This document shows positions 38,823-48,449 of a DNA stretch of 64,000 nt, piece after piece. The notes under the pieces are model-generated. The model made no database searches and was not told the DNA's origin. It worked only from the letters and a program-made list of their open reading frames with translations. This DNA is from Psychrobacter sp. WY6 (GTDB taxonomy: Bacteria > Pseudomonadota > Gammaproteobacteria > Pseudomonadales > Moraxellaceae): the NCBI RefSeq assembly GCF_018448495.1, contig NZ_CP049902.1:3348001-3412000 (forward strand), given 5' to 3'. The translations under genes were made by a program, and so were the position numbers. The first letter of the stretch is position 1, and every line of letters begins with the position of its first letter.

Positions 38823-40175
38823 ATGAGCGAACACATTCAAGGAAACCCCGATTTACTATACGGATTGCATGACCGCCCTACCCCTACAAAAGCCTTTTTG
38901 GGCGCAGTACAACACGTACTTGCCAGCTTTGTCGGTATCATCACCCCCTCATTAATCATAGGCGGCGTCTTGGGTTTGGGGGAACATATCCCTTATCTCA
39001 TCAGCATGTCATTGATGGTATCAGGGGTCGCTACCTTTATTCAGACCCATAAAGTTGGACCAGTAGGTTCCGGTCTTATGGCATTACAAGGAACCAGTTT
39101 TGGCTTCTTGGCCGCGGTATTGGCGGCAGGTTTTGTGGTAAAAAACAAAGGCGGGAGTCCGGAGGAGATTCTCTCTGTTATCTTTGGCGTCTCCTTTCTT
39201 GGTGCCTTCGTTGAGATTTTCTTAAGTCAATTCATCACCAGACTCAAATCTCTGATGAGCCCTATCGTGACGGGTTGTGTGATTGTGACTATCGGTCTGT
39301 CATTAACCAAGGTTGGTCTGACGGATTTGGCAGGCGGCGTGGGCGCTGAAGATTTCGGGAGTATACAGAATCTGCTGCTCGGTGGCGGGGTCTTGGTTAG
39401 TGTGGTATTGATTAGTATTGTTAATAATAAAGTCATTCGCTCCAGTGCTATTTTTATAGGGCTGAGTCTGGTCTGATCGCAGCCATTCTTATGGGACGTA
39501 TTGATTTCTCTTTGGTCTCTGATGCCCCTATCTTTACGCTACCTGTGCCATTCAAGTTTGGTTTTGGGTTTGATTGGCAGGCTTTTATTCCTATCGCCTT
39601 TATGTATGTCATTACCAGTATTGAAACCTCTGGTGATTTGACGGCGACTTCGATGATATCGGGCGAACCCATCAAGGACCTTTATACGAGAAACGCATTA
39701 AAGGTGGCGTATTAGGTGATGGTGTCAACTCATTAATTGCGGCGGTGTTTAATACCTTCCCAGTGACGACTTTTAGCCAAAAAACGGCGTGATTCAGATG
39801 ACTGGTATTGCCAGTCGCTATGTGGGCTTTTTGTTGGGGCTATCTTGTTCACTATGGGGCTATTTCCTATTTTGGGTGCTATCTTTACCCAGTTGCCAAA
39901 ACCAGTCGTTGGCGGCGTGACGTTATTGATGTTTGCAACGGTAGCGACCGCTGGTATTCGCATCTATCAACGGTCAACTTTACCCATCGCAATATCTTAA
40001 TCATGCCACTTCGCTAGGTCTGTCCATGGGCGTGGCTTTGTTCCTGATGTATTCGCACAGGCGCCGCAGCTTTTCCGTAAATCTTTGGTTCGCAGTTTAC
40101 TATGTCAGGTATTGTGGCCATTACTCTCGATATGATTTGCCCAAAAACTACGGTGTCGAATTTGATACGGAGTAG
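38823..40175 (+). pseudogene. NCS2 purine permease (urate/xanthine type), about nine frameshifts (as assembled)
   Basis: Nucleobase:cation symporter-2 family. Start MSEHIQGNPDLLYGLHDRP after AGGAGGAAG. The first 217 residues are intact: AVQHVLASFVGIITPSLIIGG, GTSFGFLAAVLAAG, SPIVTGCVIVTIGLSLTKVG. After a slip near 39470 the pieces are all recognisable: [87 protein letters not shown], then LPKNYGVEFDTE at the stop. Slips near 39685, 39784, 39827, 39966, 40012, 40035, 40087 and 40138 are mostly single-base losses. Two RutR-type sites and the urate genes next door suggest urate or xanthine transport (inference). Dense errors or true decay are both possible. Confidence 0.85.
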
Positions 40176-40371
40176 AACAACATCTGGATGACGGTCTAAA
40201 GCCTCTTAGACAAAAGGCTCTTAAACGTACGTTAGAATAGTCAAATTCTTTACCAATCAGCATTGCTGTTCTGGTTTGCACATTGACTCTTTTAGCGCGC
40301 CTTAATACGAAAACATTTAAAGTGCTTTCGTATTAATGGCATGTTATAGACGTAAAATAATAATAAAAGCA

Positions 40372-41037
40372 TTACTCAAGACCACAGCCACGCAAAATAA
40401 ACGGCACTAAAAAGTCTGCCGCCCGCGCTTCATCCTGCTGATCGTACTCACTCTTTTTCCATCAAACCGACAATTCTGTCTCAAATTCTGCATATCGCTG
40501 CGTCGTTGCCCAAATCAAAATCAATAGCTGTAAAGGTCAGCGATGCCAATCTTACCTTGCTCATGCCAAGTTTTCATCACTTGTGCTTTGTCTAGCGCCC
40601 ACGCCTTCATGGTCGCCGACATAAATTCATGCAGGTGCGGGGCACCGCCAATGACTTCCAGCGCAAATAATTTATGGCGATTGGGGATGAGCAAACGCTT
40701 GATGCAATTTGGTACGGACAAACTTTTCGATGACCGTTTTAGGGTCACTATCGACTGTCATGGTGACTAAGCCATCGTTCCACTCTTGAATAATAGAATG
40801 CAGCACTGCTTGGTACAGATTTTTTTTATTCTTAAAGTAGTAATGCACGTTGGCTTTTGGCAGCTCAGCTCTATCGGCAATACCTTGCATCGTCGCACCG
40901 CGGAAACCTTGCAGCACGAACTCCTCTTCTGCCGCCGCCAAAATGACGGTTTGATTGTGGGCGCGGATATCTTGCTGATTGCGCTGTACAGGCGCGTCAG
41001 ACGCGGCTTGTGGTTCTATATCGTTATGTTGAGCCAT
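40372..41037 (-). CDS. TetR-family regulator, RutR-like, three frameshifts
   Basis: Probable repressor of the purine genes on both sides. Starts MAQHNDIEPQAASDAPVQ. Helix-turn-helix: ILAAAEEEFVLQGFRGATMQGIADRAELPKANVHYYFKNKKNLYQAVLH. Breaks near 40690, 40530 and 40458; the pieces then read NRHKLFALEVIGGAPHLHEFM, WATTQRYAEFETELS and EARAADFLVPFILRGCGLE, which match the RutR-type C-terminal domain. About 220 residues. It is divergent from uraD, and a TTGACCA-AA-TGGTCAG palindrome sits between them, as for autoregulated TetR proteins. The effector is unknown; E. coli RutR binds uracil, so a purine intermediate here is inference. Confidence 0.83.
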
Positions 41038-41157
41038 GATAAATGTTACCTGTCATTATTGTGATGAATAAAGAGCCATATCCCAGCCAATAACTGGATT
41101 TATATGCTAATTTTTATGAAATATCACCAGTCTAAATAAAATATTTACACAAAGTAG

Positions 41158-41173
41158 TTGACCAAATGGTCAG
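41158..41173. promoter_or_regulatory. RutR-type operator between the regulator gene and uraD
   Basis: TTGACCAAATGGTCAG, an almost perfect match to the RutR palindrome TTGACCA-N2-TGGTCAA, followed by GTTTAA exactly as at 38604. Placed to control both divergent promoters. Confidence 0.75.
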
Positions 41174-41291
41174 GTTTAAGCAGAATAGCTCATAGTAAAC
41201 CAATTATTATTCGATAAATACTACTTTAGCATGAGATGTTATCGAGAAATGTTACTCCACCGCTTTTGTCAGAAAAGAAAAGGATGTCATC

Positions 41292-41813
41292 GTGAAATTA
41301 TCTTTACAGCAGTTTAATGAGCTCTCAACAACTGAGGCAATTTCACATCTATTGACCTGCTGTACCAGCACCCATTGGGCGCAGGCTTTAGAAAAAAAAC
41401 GTCCTTTCGCTGATATATCTACATTACTTGCTCATAGTGATGATGCTTGGGCACAAGCGCAGACAGCAGAAGCCCAGTTACTAGAGGCTTTTGATGGTCA
41501 TCCACAAATCGGCAACGTCGACTCGTTAAAAGAAAAATACCGCAATACTCAAGACAGTGCTGCCCATGAGCAGTCGGGTGCCAATGATGCCAATGACGAG
41601 GTGATTGAAGCTTTGGCACAAGGCAATCAAGACTACCTTGATAAATTTGGCTTTATCTTTATCGTATTTGCCACTGGTAAGAGCGCGCAGCAAATGCTCG
41701 ATTTATTGTTAGCACGTCTGCCCAATGATCGCACTACTGAGCTGGTCAATGCGGCGGCTGAGCAAAATAAAATCACCCGCTTACGTTTACAGAAACTGCT
41801 GAGTGACGCTTAA
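41292..41813 (+). CDS. uraD: OHCU decarboxylase
   Basis: Converts 2-oxo-4-hydroxy-4-carboxy-5-ureidoimidazoline to S-allantoin, third step of urate breakdown. 173 residues. GTG start at 41292 after AAAAGGATGTC. Family motifs: the catalytic His region FDGHPQIGNVD, the linker LKEKYRNTQDSAAHEQSGA, and the core GNQDYLDKFGFIFIVFATGKSAQQML, then RLPNDRTTELVNAAAEQNKITRLRLQKLL. First gene of uraD-uraH-puuD-puuE-allE-allA, 40 bp before uraH. Confidence 0.94.
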   Translation: MKLSLQQFNELSTTEAISHLLTCCTSTHWAQALEKKRPFADISTLLAHSDDAWAQAQTAEAQLLEAFDGHPQIGNVDSLKEKYRNTQDSAAHEQSGANDANDEVIEALAQGNQDYLDKFGFIFIVFATGKSAQQMLDLLLARLPNDRTTELVNAAAEQNKITRLRLQKLLSDA

Positions 41814-41853
41814 CGCATTCAGCAGCATCTGACTCATTTATAAAAGGATTATT

Positions 41854-42222
41854 ATGTCAGGTACTCTCTCATCACACATTTTAGATACCCATTTGGGCAA
41901 ACCAGCTGCTGGTATTGCCGTGACGCTAGATCGCGTAAGCGCAACTGGCGAGGCATCTCTATTAGCCAATGGCGTCACCAACGCGGATGGACGCGTGACA
42001 CCAGACAGCTGGTCGTTTGACCCAACGATTGATATTGCTGAATATCACTTAGATGTTGGTCGTTATACCTTAACCTTTGATACCCAGTCTTATTTCGATG
42101 CACAAAATCTCACGGCTTTTTATCCACAAGTAGTCATTGATTTTATGATAAGTGATAACGGTCACTATCATGTACCGCTACTGCTTAGCGCACATGGCTA
42201 CAGCACATATCGCGGCTCTTAG
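41854..42222 (+). CDS. uraH: 5-hydroxyisourate hydrolase (transthyretin-like)
   Basis: Hydrolyses 5-hydroxyisourate to OHCU. 122 residues. Starts MSGTLSSHILDTHLGKPAAG, the conserved HILDTHLGKPA segment with a catalytic His, and ends HGYSTYRGS, the YRGS signature that distinguishes the enzyme from transthyretin. AAAAGGA precedes the ATG. Intact. Confidence 0.96.
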   Translation: MSGTLSSHILDTHLGKPAAGIAVTLDRVSATGEASLLANGVTNADGRVTPDSWSFDPTIDIAEYHLDVGRYTLTFDTQSYFDAQNLTAFYPQVVIDFMISDNGHYHVPLLLSAHGYSTYRGS

Positions 42223-42344
42223 TTATGTAGTTATATAGCATCACCATATAAAAGAACCTCATAAAAGAACGTCGCCATAGCAAAACGCGTCGAAAGATTG
42301 AAAAAAGCTGAACAAAAGAAAATTGTAAAAAGGACATTTGCAAC

Positions 42345-43665
42345 ATGGGCGCTTATTATCTCGATTGGTTTAACTTATTTTTTCGCTGGTTCCACGTCAT
42401 CGCTGGCGTGGCATGGATTGGTGCGTCTTTTTACTTTGTTTGGCTAGATCTTAGTTTACGTAAACCACCACAGTGGAAGGCTGACAAAGGCATTTCAGGC
42501 GACTTATGGGCGGTACATGGTGGCGGCTTTTATGAAATTGCCAAATACAAGCTTGAACCCGAAGAGATGCCAAAGACCCTGCACTGGTTTAAATGGGAAG
42601 CTTATACCACTTGGCTGACGGGTATGGCGATGCTCTCTAGTCTACTATGCCAATGCGACTGCCTACTTGATTGATCCCAGCAAAGTCGACTTTGGTAGTA
42701 GTATCGGTGCCATCTCGACCAGTTTGTTATTTTTATTCGGCAGTTATTTCATTTATGAAGTGATTGTCCGCAGCCATTTGGGCAAAAACTCCTTCATTTT
42801 TAGCACCATTATTTTTATCCTATTAATCATCGCCTGCTGGGGTTCTTATCAGCTATTTAGTGACCGTGCTTCGTTCATTCATATCGGTGCTATCTTAGGT
42901 ACTGTGATGGCAGGTAATGTGTTCTTTGGTATCATGCCCGCTCAACGAGCGCTGGTAGAATGCGTGAGGCGTGGTGAAAAACCAGGCAAAGAAGTAGCGG
43001 ACTTGGCACTACAAGCAAAAAACCGCTCGCTGATGAACAACTATTTTACCTTACCGCTGATCTTCACCATGATTAGCAACCATTATCCGATGATGTATTC
43101 TCATGCTCACGGCTGGTTGGTATTGGTATTTGTGGGTATCATCACGGCTATTGTACGTCACTATTTTAACCAAAAGCATTTAGACAATCATAAGCCGCGT
43201 TATTTGGTCATCCCTGCTGTAACTGTATTATTAATTATTTGGATGCGCCCAGAACCAATTGAGCCATTACCTGTTGTCAATGCTGCAGTCGCTGCTGAAA
43301 CGGCGACACCAAATAGTATGCCACCAACAACTACTGATAGTGCAGTCGACGGTTCTACTATAAGCACTGATGCCGCCTCAAATGAAAATATCACTGCCGA
43401 CGTCGTGCCAGTAACTGCCTCTGCTGATGATGCCATTATGGATGTCGTGCACACGCGCTGTAGCACGTGCCATGCCGCTCAGCCTACTCAGCAAGGATTT
43501 GCCGCGCCGCCAGCTGGTATCATCTTGCAAACACCGACCGACATGAAAACTCATAAAGCAAAAATCGTCACTGCTGTACAAACAGGCTATATGCCACTGG
43601 GTAATCTCACAAAATTGACGGATGAAGAACGTCAGCAAATGGTGGCTTACGCATCGGGATTATAG
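42345..43665 (+). CDS. puuD: membrane urate oxidase PuuD with cytochrome c domain, one frameshift
   Basis: Oxidises urate to 5-hydroxyisourate and passes electrons to the respiratory chain instead of making H2O2. The N-terminal membrane domain begins WFNLFFRWFHVIAGVAWIGASFYFVW and includes HWFKWEAYTTWLTGMAML. A base is lost near 42645 (expected MLSL-YYANATAYLIDPSKVDF). Later helices include LGTVMAGNVFFGIMPAQRA and NNYFTLPLIFTMISNHYPMMY. An Ala/Thr/Ser-rich linker of ~70 residues leads to a C-terminal class I cytochrome c with CSTCH and a MPLGN methionine ligand. About 440 residues. The cytosolic urate oxidases UOX and HpxO are absent here. Confidence 0.92.
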
Positions 43666-43762
43666 ATAAAGGTCGCAGATAAATATTATATAGATCCAAA
43701 GTTACGCCTTATTTTGCTTTAGTTGACTTAAGTTGCTTTAAAATATTTAGGATATATTGACA

Positions 43763-44743
43763 ATGAGTAAAAAAATAATCAGCGATTTCAATCAAGACGC
43801 CTACCCTCGCGACTTAAAAGGCTATGCTGATAAGCCGCCAAAAGCCAACTGGCCAGGCGGCGCTAAAATCGCTGTACAGTTCGTCCTCAATATCGAAGAA
43901 GGCGCAGAAAATAGCGTGATTCATGGTGACGGTCAATCAGAGCGGTTTTTATCGGATGTCTTGGGGACACCAGAATTTAACAATCGTCATCAGTCGATTG
44001 AGTCGGCATTTGAGTATGGTAGCCGTGTGGGTGTTTGGCGCGTATTGGACACTTTTAAAGAATACGGTTTGCCTATTACGACCTTCACTTGCGCTGCTGC
44101 TGCTGAAAAAACGCCGCATATTATCGAGCGAGTATTAGAAGATGGACACGAAATCGCCAGTCACGGTCTACGCTGGATTACTTATCAAAATATGTACCGC
44201 GAAACCGAGCGCGAGCATGTGCGCCGTGCCACTGAAATATTCGAGAGCATGATCGGCGGTCAGCCGCTCGGTTGGTACACGGGACGAGATAGCCCGAATA
44301 CTCGTGAGTTGGTCGCCGAGCAAGGTGGCTATATTTATGACTCAGACTCTTACGCGGATGAGCTCCCTTACTGGCTCAATGTCAAAGTAGAAGACGGTAA
44401 CAAAATCGCTCGTAAGCCGCATTTGGTCATTCCCTATACCTTAGAGACCAATGACATGCGGTTTGCCTCAAGCCCAGGCTTTACCAACGCCGAGCCTTTT
44501 TATCAATACTTAAAAGACAGCTTCGATACCTTATACGAAGAAGGCGCGCACACACCCAAGATGCTGACCATCGGTTTGCACTGCCGCATCATTGGTCGCG
44601 CCGGTCGCATCATCGCCCTCAAAAAGTTTTTGCAATATATCACCAGCAAGCCCGATGTGTGGGTATGCCGCCGTGATGACATTGCCAAACACTGGTATAA
44701 AAACCATCCAGCCACTGCCGATAACACTGCAAACTGGATGTAA
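43763..44743 (+). CDS. puuE: PuuE-type allantoinase
   Basis: Metal-independent allantoinase of the polysaccharide-deacetylase fold, opening S-allantoin to allantoate. 326 residues from ATG 43763 (MSKKIISDFNQDAYPRD). Family blocks: YPRDLKGYADKPPKANWPGGAKIAVQFVLNIEEGAENS, the nearby RHQSIESAFEYGSRVGVWRVL, EIASHGLRWITYQNM and GWYTGRDSPNTRELV. Near the C-terminus GLHCRIIGRAGRIIALKKFLQYI is typical. Unrelated to AllB amidohydrolases. Intact, ~98 bp after puuD. Confidence 0.93.
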   Translation: MSKKIISDFNQDAYPRDLKGYADKPPKANWPGGAKIAVQFVLNIEEGAENSVIHGDGQSERFLSDVLGTPEFNNRHQSIESAFEYGSRVGVWRVLDTFKEYGLPITTFTCAAAAEKTPHIIERVLEDGHEIASHGLRWITYQNMYRETEREHVRRATEIFESMIGGQPLGWYTGRDSPNTRELVAEQGGYIYDSDSYADELPYWLNVKVEDGNKIARKPHLVIPYTLETNDMRFASSPGFTNAEPFYQYLKDSFDTLYEEGAHTPKMLTIGLHCRIIGRAGRIIALKKFLQYITSKPDVWVCRRDDIAKHWYKNHPATADNTANWM

Positions 44744-44798
44744 CCATACGTTTAGACACAAATTTATTGCGGCACAACACCACTAAGGAACATCAACA

Positions 44799-45635
44799 AT
44801 GTCAACAAAGAGTACTTATTACGCACCCACTGGCGGCTTGCCTCCACAAACACAACTGCTATCTGATCGCGCTATCTTCACCGAAGCTTATGCCATTATT
44901 CCCAAACGTGTACTGACCGACATTGTTATTAGCTATCTGCCGTTTTGGACAGGTATGCGCATGTGGGTGCTTGCACGCCCACTTTCAGGTTTCTCTGAGA
45001 CTTTTTCACAGTATATCGTCGAAGTTGAGCCTAATGGCGGCTCAGAAAAGCCTGAGCTAGATGCAAACGCTGAAGGGGTTATATTCATCGTTGAAGGTGA
45101 AATGGACATGACTATCGAAGGCGTGTCGCATCATCTTGAAGCGGGCGGTTATGCATTCTTACCACCCGGCTGCAAATGGACGATAAAAAACAATAGCGAC
45201 AAGCACGTTAAATTCCATTGGATTCGTAAAGCTTATCAACACTGTGAAGGTATTGAAGTGCCTGAAGCCTTTGTAACCAGCGATCATGATGTTGCAGCGA
45301 TTGAGATGCCGGGTACTGATGGCGTATGGGCAACCACCAGATTTACCGAGCAGTCTGATATGCGTCACGACATGCATGTGAATATCGTGACTTTCCAACC
45401 AGGTGGCGTGATTCCATTTGATGAAACGCATGTGATGGAACATGGTTTGTATGTCCTAGAAGGTAAAGCGGTCTATCACTTAAATGGTGAATGGGTAGAA
45501 GTTGAGGCGGGTGACTTTATGTGGTTACGCGCATTCTGTCCACAATCTTGTTACGCCGGCGGACCCGGTCCATTTAGATACTTACTATACAAAGACGTGA
45601 ATCGTCATATGCCGTTTATTCGCCCAGCACGATAA
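44799..45635 (+). CDS. allE: (S)-ureidoglycine aminohydrolase
   Basis: Bicupin Mn-dependent enzyme converting S-ureidoglycine to S-ureidoglycolate and ammonia. 278 residues. Two cupin repeats: GVIFIVEGEMDMTIEGVSHHLEAGGYAFLPPG and, catalytic, GVIPFDETHVMEHGLYVLEGKAVYHLNGEWVEVEAGDFMWLRAFCPQSCYAGG, with the Glu/His/His/Gln metal set E-T-H-x3-H and Q visible. Intact, 55 bp after puuE. Confidence 0.93.
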   Translation: MSTKSTYYAPTGGLPPQTQLLSDRAIFTEAYAIIPKRVLTDIVISYLPFWTGMRMWVLARPLSGFSETFSQYIVEVEPNGGSEKPELDANAEGVIFIVEGEMDMTIEGVSHHLEAGGYAFLPPGCKWTIKNNSDKHVKFHWIRKAYQHCEGIEVPEAFVTSDHDVAAIEMPGTDGVWATTRFTEQSDMRHDMHVNIVTFQPGGVIPFDETHVMEHGLYVLEGKAVYHLNGEWVEVEAGDFMWLRAFCPQSCYAGGPGPFRYLLYKDVNRHMPFIRPAR

Positions 45636-45819
45636 GCCCTGCGCAATAACAAGAATAATCAGAACAACAAAGCATTCAGAACGATGAGCAATATAGCGGC
45701 ATAATCGTTCATTCGAATATGTCATTTATTCCCAGATGTTGATTTAATTCGCGTACGGGCTTATGGCAAAGTGGCTCATAGCAATTATAAACAGTGATCA
45801 CCAAAAGTAAGGCAAAGTC

Positions 45820-46368
45820 ATGAGTACTCTTATGAAGACTACGATCGTTGCAAGACCTTTAACCAAAGCTGAGTTTGCGCCCTACGGCACCGTAATCGAA
45901 CCCTATGACAAGGCAGCACAGACGCCTGAAAATAGCTACCATATCAATAAAGGCTATGCCTGCCGCCATCACGCCATCGCTGAAGCCAAACTTGACGGCG
46001 GCGATGTCGGCATGAGTATCTTCCGCGCCAAAAAGCGTGAATTTCCTATTGCCTTATCGGTCATGGAATATCATCCGTTTGGCACGCAAGCGTTTTTTTC
46101 GATGAATGGTCAGGATTATATCGTCATCGTTGCGCCTGCTGGTGCGCCGCCACAGTCTGCGGATGATTTGACCGTGTTTTATGTCCAATCTCATCAAGGT
46201 GTGCAATACGATGCCAATGTCTGGCATCACCCGCTACTTGCCCTCGGTTGTGACTCTGATTTTTTGGTGATAGATCGCATCAATGGCGAAGGCAAAAACT
46301 GTTATGAGCTGGATATAGAGGATTGGCAGGTGCAAATTGAACTTGCCAGTGAGCACTCTTCCGTTTAA
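45820..46368 (+). CDS. allA: ureidoglycolate lyase
   Basis: Splits S-ureidoglycolate into glyoxylate and urea. 182 residues. Starts [23 protein letters not shown]; the family has the ending-strand blocks [52 protein letters not shown] and [14 protein letters not shown]. Last gene of the urate operon; a large hairpin follows. The gap from allE is 184 bp, and the step between allantoate and ureidoglycine has no gene in this cluster. Confidence 0.93.
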   Translation: MSTLMKTTIVARPLTKAEFAPYGTVIEPYDKAAQTPENSYHINKGYACRHHAIAEAKLDGGDVGMSIFRAKKREFPIALSVMEYHPFGTQAFFSMNGQDYIVIVAPAGAPPQSADDLTVFYVQSHQGVQYDANVWHHPLLALGCDSDFLVIDRINGEGKNCYELDIEDWQVQIELASEHSSV

Positions 46369-46394
46369 TTAGGGTCTGTAAACGAGCTGTTAGC

Positions 46395-46450
46395 CATTTA
46401 TAAAGATAAAGCCAGTTAATAAAAATTAGCTGGCTTTATCTTTATAAATG
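46395..46450. terminator. very long hairpin after the urate operon
   Basis: 26-bp arms at 46395-46420 and 46425-46450 (CATTTATAAAGATAAAGCCAG and its complement) match at 25 of 26 positions around AAAA. A strong structure although the T-run is inside the arm. Confidence 0.8.
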
Positions 46451-46541
46451 TAGGATCCATCCTATATAAATAATCATCTTCCAAAACACAGTGCCTATTT
46501 AACAGCAGTAGCAAAACATCTACATAGGCTACTTGCCTTTT

Positions 46542-46563
46542 ATGTACTATCGTACTAGAATAC
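46542..46563. promoter_or_regulatory. possible TrpR operator upstream of trpR
   Basis: TGTACTATCGTACTAGAATACT carries GTACTAG, a half-site of the TrpR consensus, with a second GTACTA just before. About 40 bp before the trpR start, as autoregulation would require. The symmetry is imperfect. Confidence 0.3.
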
Positions 46564-46600
46564 TGAAACGAAGTAAGCTTTCCTTTTCTTTTCCATTAAG

Positions 46601-46885
46601 ATGAATGTTATGAGCACAGACCCTTATCACAGCTTATTAAGCCATTTAGCCAGTTGTCATGACAGCACGGCTATCGACCTGCTATTCAGTGCGCTATTGA
46701 CGGAAAAAGAGCAGCAGGAAATCGCCAATCGTATCCGCATTTTTGACTTGCTTGAGCGCGGTGTCACCCAGCGCGAGATATCCGAACAGCTAGGTGTCGG
46801 TATCGCTACCGTCTCGCGCGGCGCCAAAGCCATGCAAGTTCATGATGTGAGTGCCTTACTAATTACTCATAGACATGACTCATAG
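46601..46885 (+). CDS. trpR: Trp operon repressor
   Basis: Tryptophan-dependent helix-turn-helix repressor. 94 residues. The family blocks are LLTEKEQQEIANRIRIFDLLERGVTQREISEQLGVGIATVSRGAKAM, close to enteric TrpR (the GVTQREISEQLGVGIATVSRG helix-turn-helix). Starts at ATG 46601 or 46610. It sits 113 bp upstream of trpE, an unusual linkage since enteric trpR is far from trpE; probable cotranscription and autoregulation (inference). Confidence 0.9.
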   Translation: MNVMSTDPYHSLLSHLASCHDSTAIDLLFSALLTEKEQQEIANRIRIFDLLERGVTQREISEQLGVGIATVSRGAKAMQVHDVSALLITHRHDS

Positions 46886-46997
46886 AAAACATTCATAAAA
46901 GACACAGCTAAAAAGGCCGCCTAATTAATTAGAAACTAGAATTTTAATTTGTCTTACTTTTTATTTGATCAATCATTGAACCAATTTGGATATTGTT

Positions 46998-48416
46998 ATG
47001 ACCTCTCCTAATTCAAAACCTAACCAACCTGCTGCTATTGATATCCCTAGTAAACCACAGCGCATTAAACTCACGCAGGATATTGATTTCTTTGCGTTGT
47101 TTAAACGTATTGAGCGCGCTTTTGAGACCTGTTATCTGCTCGAATCATTGGGCGAAGATGGACATATGGCGCGTCATCATGCGATTGGTTTTGATCCAGT
47201 GATGACCATTGCTGCCATCGATCGTACAACCCTCGCGATTACTGATAATAAAACCGCTGAAACTAGCCGTTATCAAACGGATAATCCTTACGAGCTACTG
47301 CGCAAAATTACGCCGCAGCACGTCATTGCTCGCGACCAAAGCGGTGGTCTTGTCGGTTATTTGGGTTACGACAGTGTCAATTTCTTTGAACCCAGTCTCA
47401 ATGCTAAAGCGAGCGATGACTTTGAACCGTTTAAATTTGGCGTATATTTGGATGGTTTGACGCTCGATAAGATGACCGGTGAGATTTTCTACTTTTACTA
47501 TCCAACTGCGCAGCAAGAAAACCGCATCGAGCAAATCAAAGCGCTACTTGATGAGCAAATTCCAAGCTATGAGCCGCCTACAGTTGAGTTTTTGGGTGAC
47601 GGCATGAGTCCAGAAGAGCACGCTAAAGCCGTCATGCAAGTCAAAGAAGACATCATCTCAGGGCGTATCTTTCAGTGTGAGGTAGGTTTTAAATCCAAAT
47701 ACCGTATTGCCGGCGATAAAATGCCCATTTATGAAAAATTACGGTCGGTCAATCCGTCGCCGCACATGTATTTTATGAAATTTGCCCAGCAATGCATCAT
47801 TGGTGCCTCACCAGAGCTGCTATTTCGCTTGCGTCAAGGTGAGATGGAAACCTATCCACTGGCAGGTACTGCCAAGCGCGGTGTCGATGTCATCGAAGAC
47901 CGACAGCTTGCCCGTGCATTGCTAAACGATGCCAAAGAGATTGCCGAGCACAATATGTTGGTCGATTTGCATCGCAATGACATTGGCCGTGTGGCACAAT
48001 TTGGCACTGTCAAAGTACGTAGTCTCATGGATATCAAACGCTTCTCTCACGTGCAACATATCTCGTCTGAAATCGTCGGAATCTTACACCCTAATGAAGA
48101 TATGTTTAGCGCCCTTGCCAGCAACTTCCCCGCTGGGACGTTGTCAGGCGCACCGAAAGTTGAAGCGATTAAAGTTATTAATGAGCTCGAACCCGATGGT
48201 CGAGGTGCTTATGGCGGTGCGCTTGGATCGTTTAACTTTAATGGTGACTGTATCTTTGCCATTCCTATTCGCAGCCTATTCATCAACGGCGAGTCTGCCT
48301 ATGCGCAAACCTGTGGCGGCAATGTCTATGACTCCAATCCTGCTGATGAATATCTAGAAATTCAGCGTAAATTGTCTGCCATGAAAGTAGTCTTAGACAG
48401 TTTTATGAACCCGTAA
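46998..48416 (+). CDS. trpE: anthranilate synthase component I
   Basis: Makes anthranilate from chorismate with the amidotransferase subunit. 472 residues from ATG 46998. The N-terminal feedback motif CYLLESLGEDG (LLES) is the tryptophan-binding signature. Catalytic core: GRIFQCEVGFKSKY, CIIGASPELLFRLRQG, TYPLAGTAKRGVD (PLAGT rather than the PIKGT lysine of aminodeoxychorismate synthase PabB), LVDLHRNDIGRVAQFG, FPAGTLSGAPKVEAIKVINELEPDGRGAYGGALG. Intact. trpG starts 33 bp later. Confidence 0.93.
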   Translation: MTSPNSKPNQPAAIDIPSKPQRIKLTQDIDFFALFKRIERAFETCYLLESLGEDGHMARHHAIGFDPVMTIAAIDRTTLAITDNKTAETSRYQTDNPYELLRKITPQHVIARDQSGGLVGYLGYDSVNFFEPSLNAKASDDFEPFKFGVYLDGLTLDKMTGEIFYFYYPTAQQENRIEQIKALLDEQIPSYEPPTVEFLGDGMSPEEHAKAVMQVKEDIISGRIFQCEVGFKSKYRIAGDKMPIYEKLRSVNPSPHMYFMKFAQQCIIGASPELLFRLRQGEMETYPLAGTAKRGVDVIEDRQLARALLNDAKEIAEHNMLVDLHRNDIGRVAQFGTVKVRSLMDIKRFSHVQHISSEIVGILHPNEDMFSALASNFPAGTLSGAPKVEAIKVINELEPDGRGAYGGALGSFNFNGDCIFAIPIRSLFINGESAYAQTCGGNVYDSNPADEYLEIQRKLSAMKVVLDSFMNP

Positions 48417-48449
48417 ATTGCTTATATTTTGCCAAAGAGTGGATAACCC

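Noticed and set aside
46998-48416. Aminodeoxychorismate synthase PabB instead of TrpE
   Set aside because: The active-site loop reads PLAGT (PabB has a lysine, PIKGT), the LLES tryptophan-binding motif is present, and trpR is adjacent.
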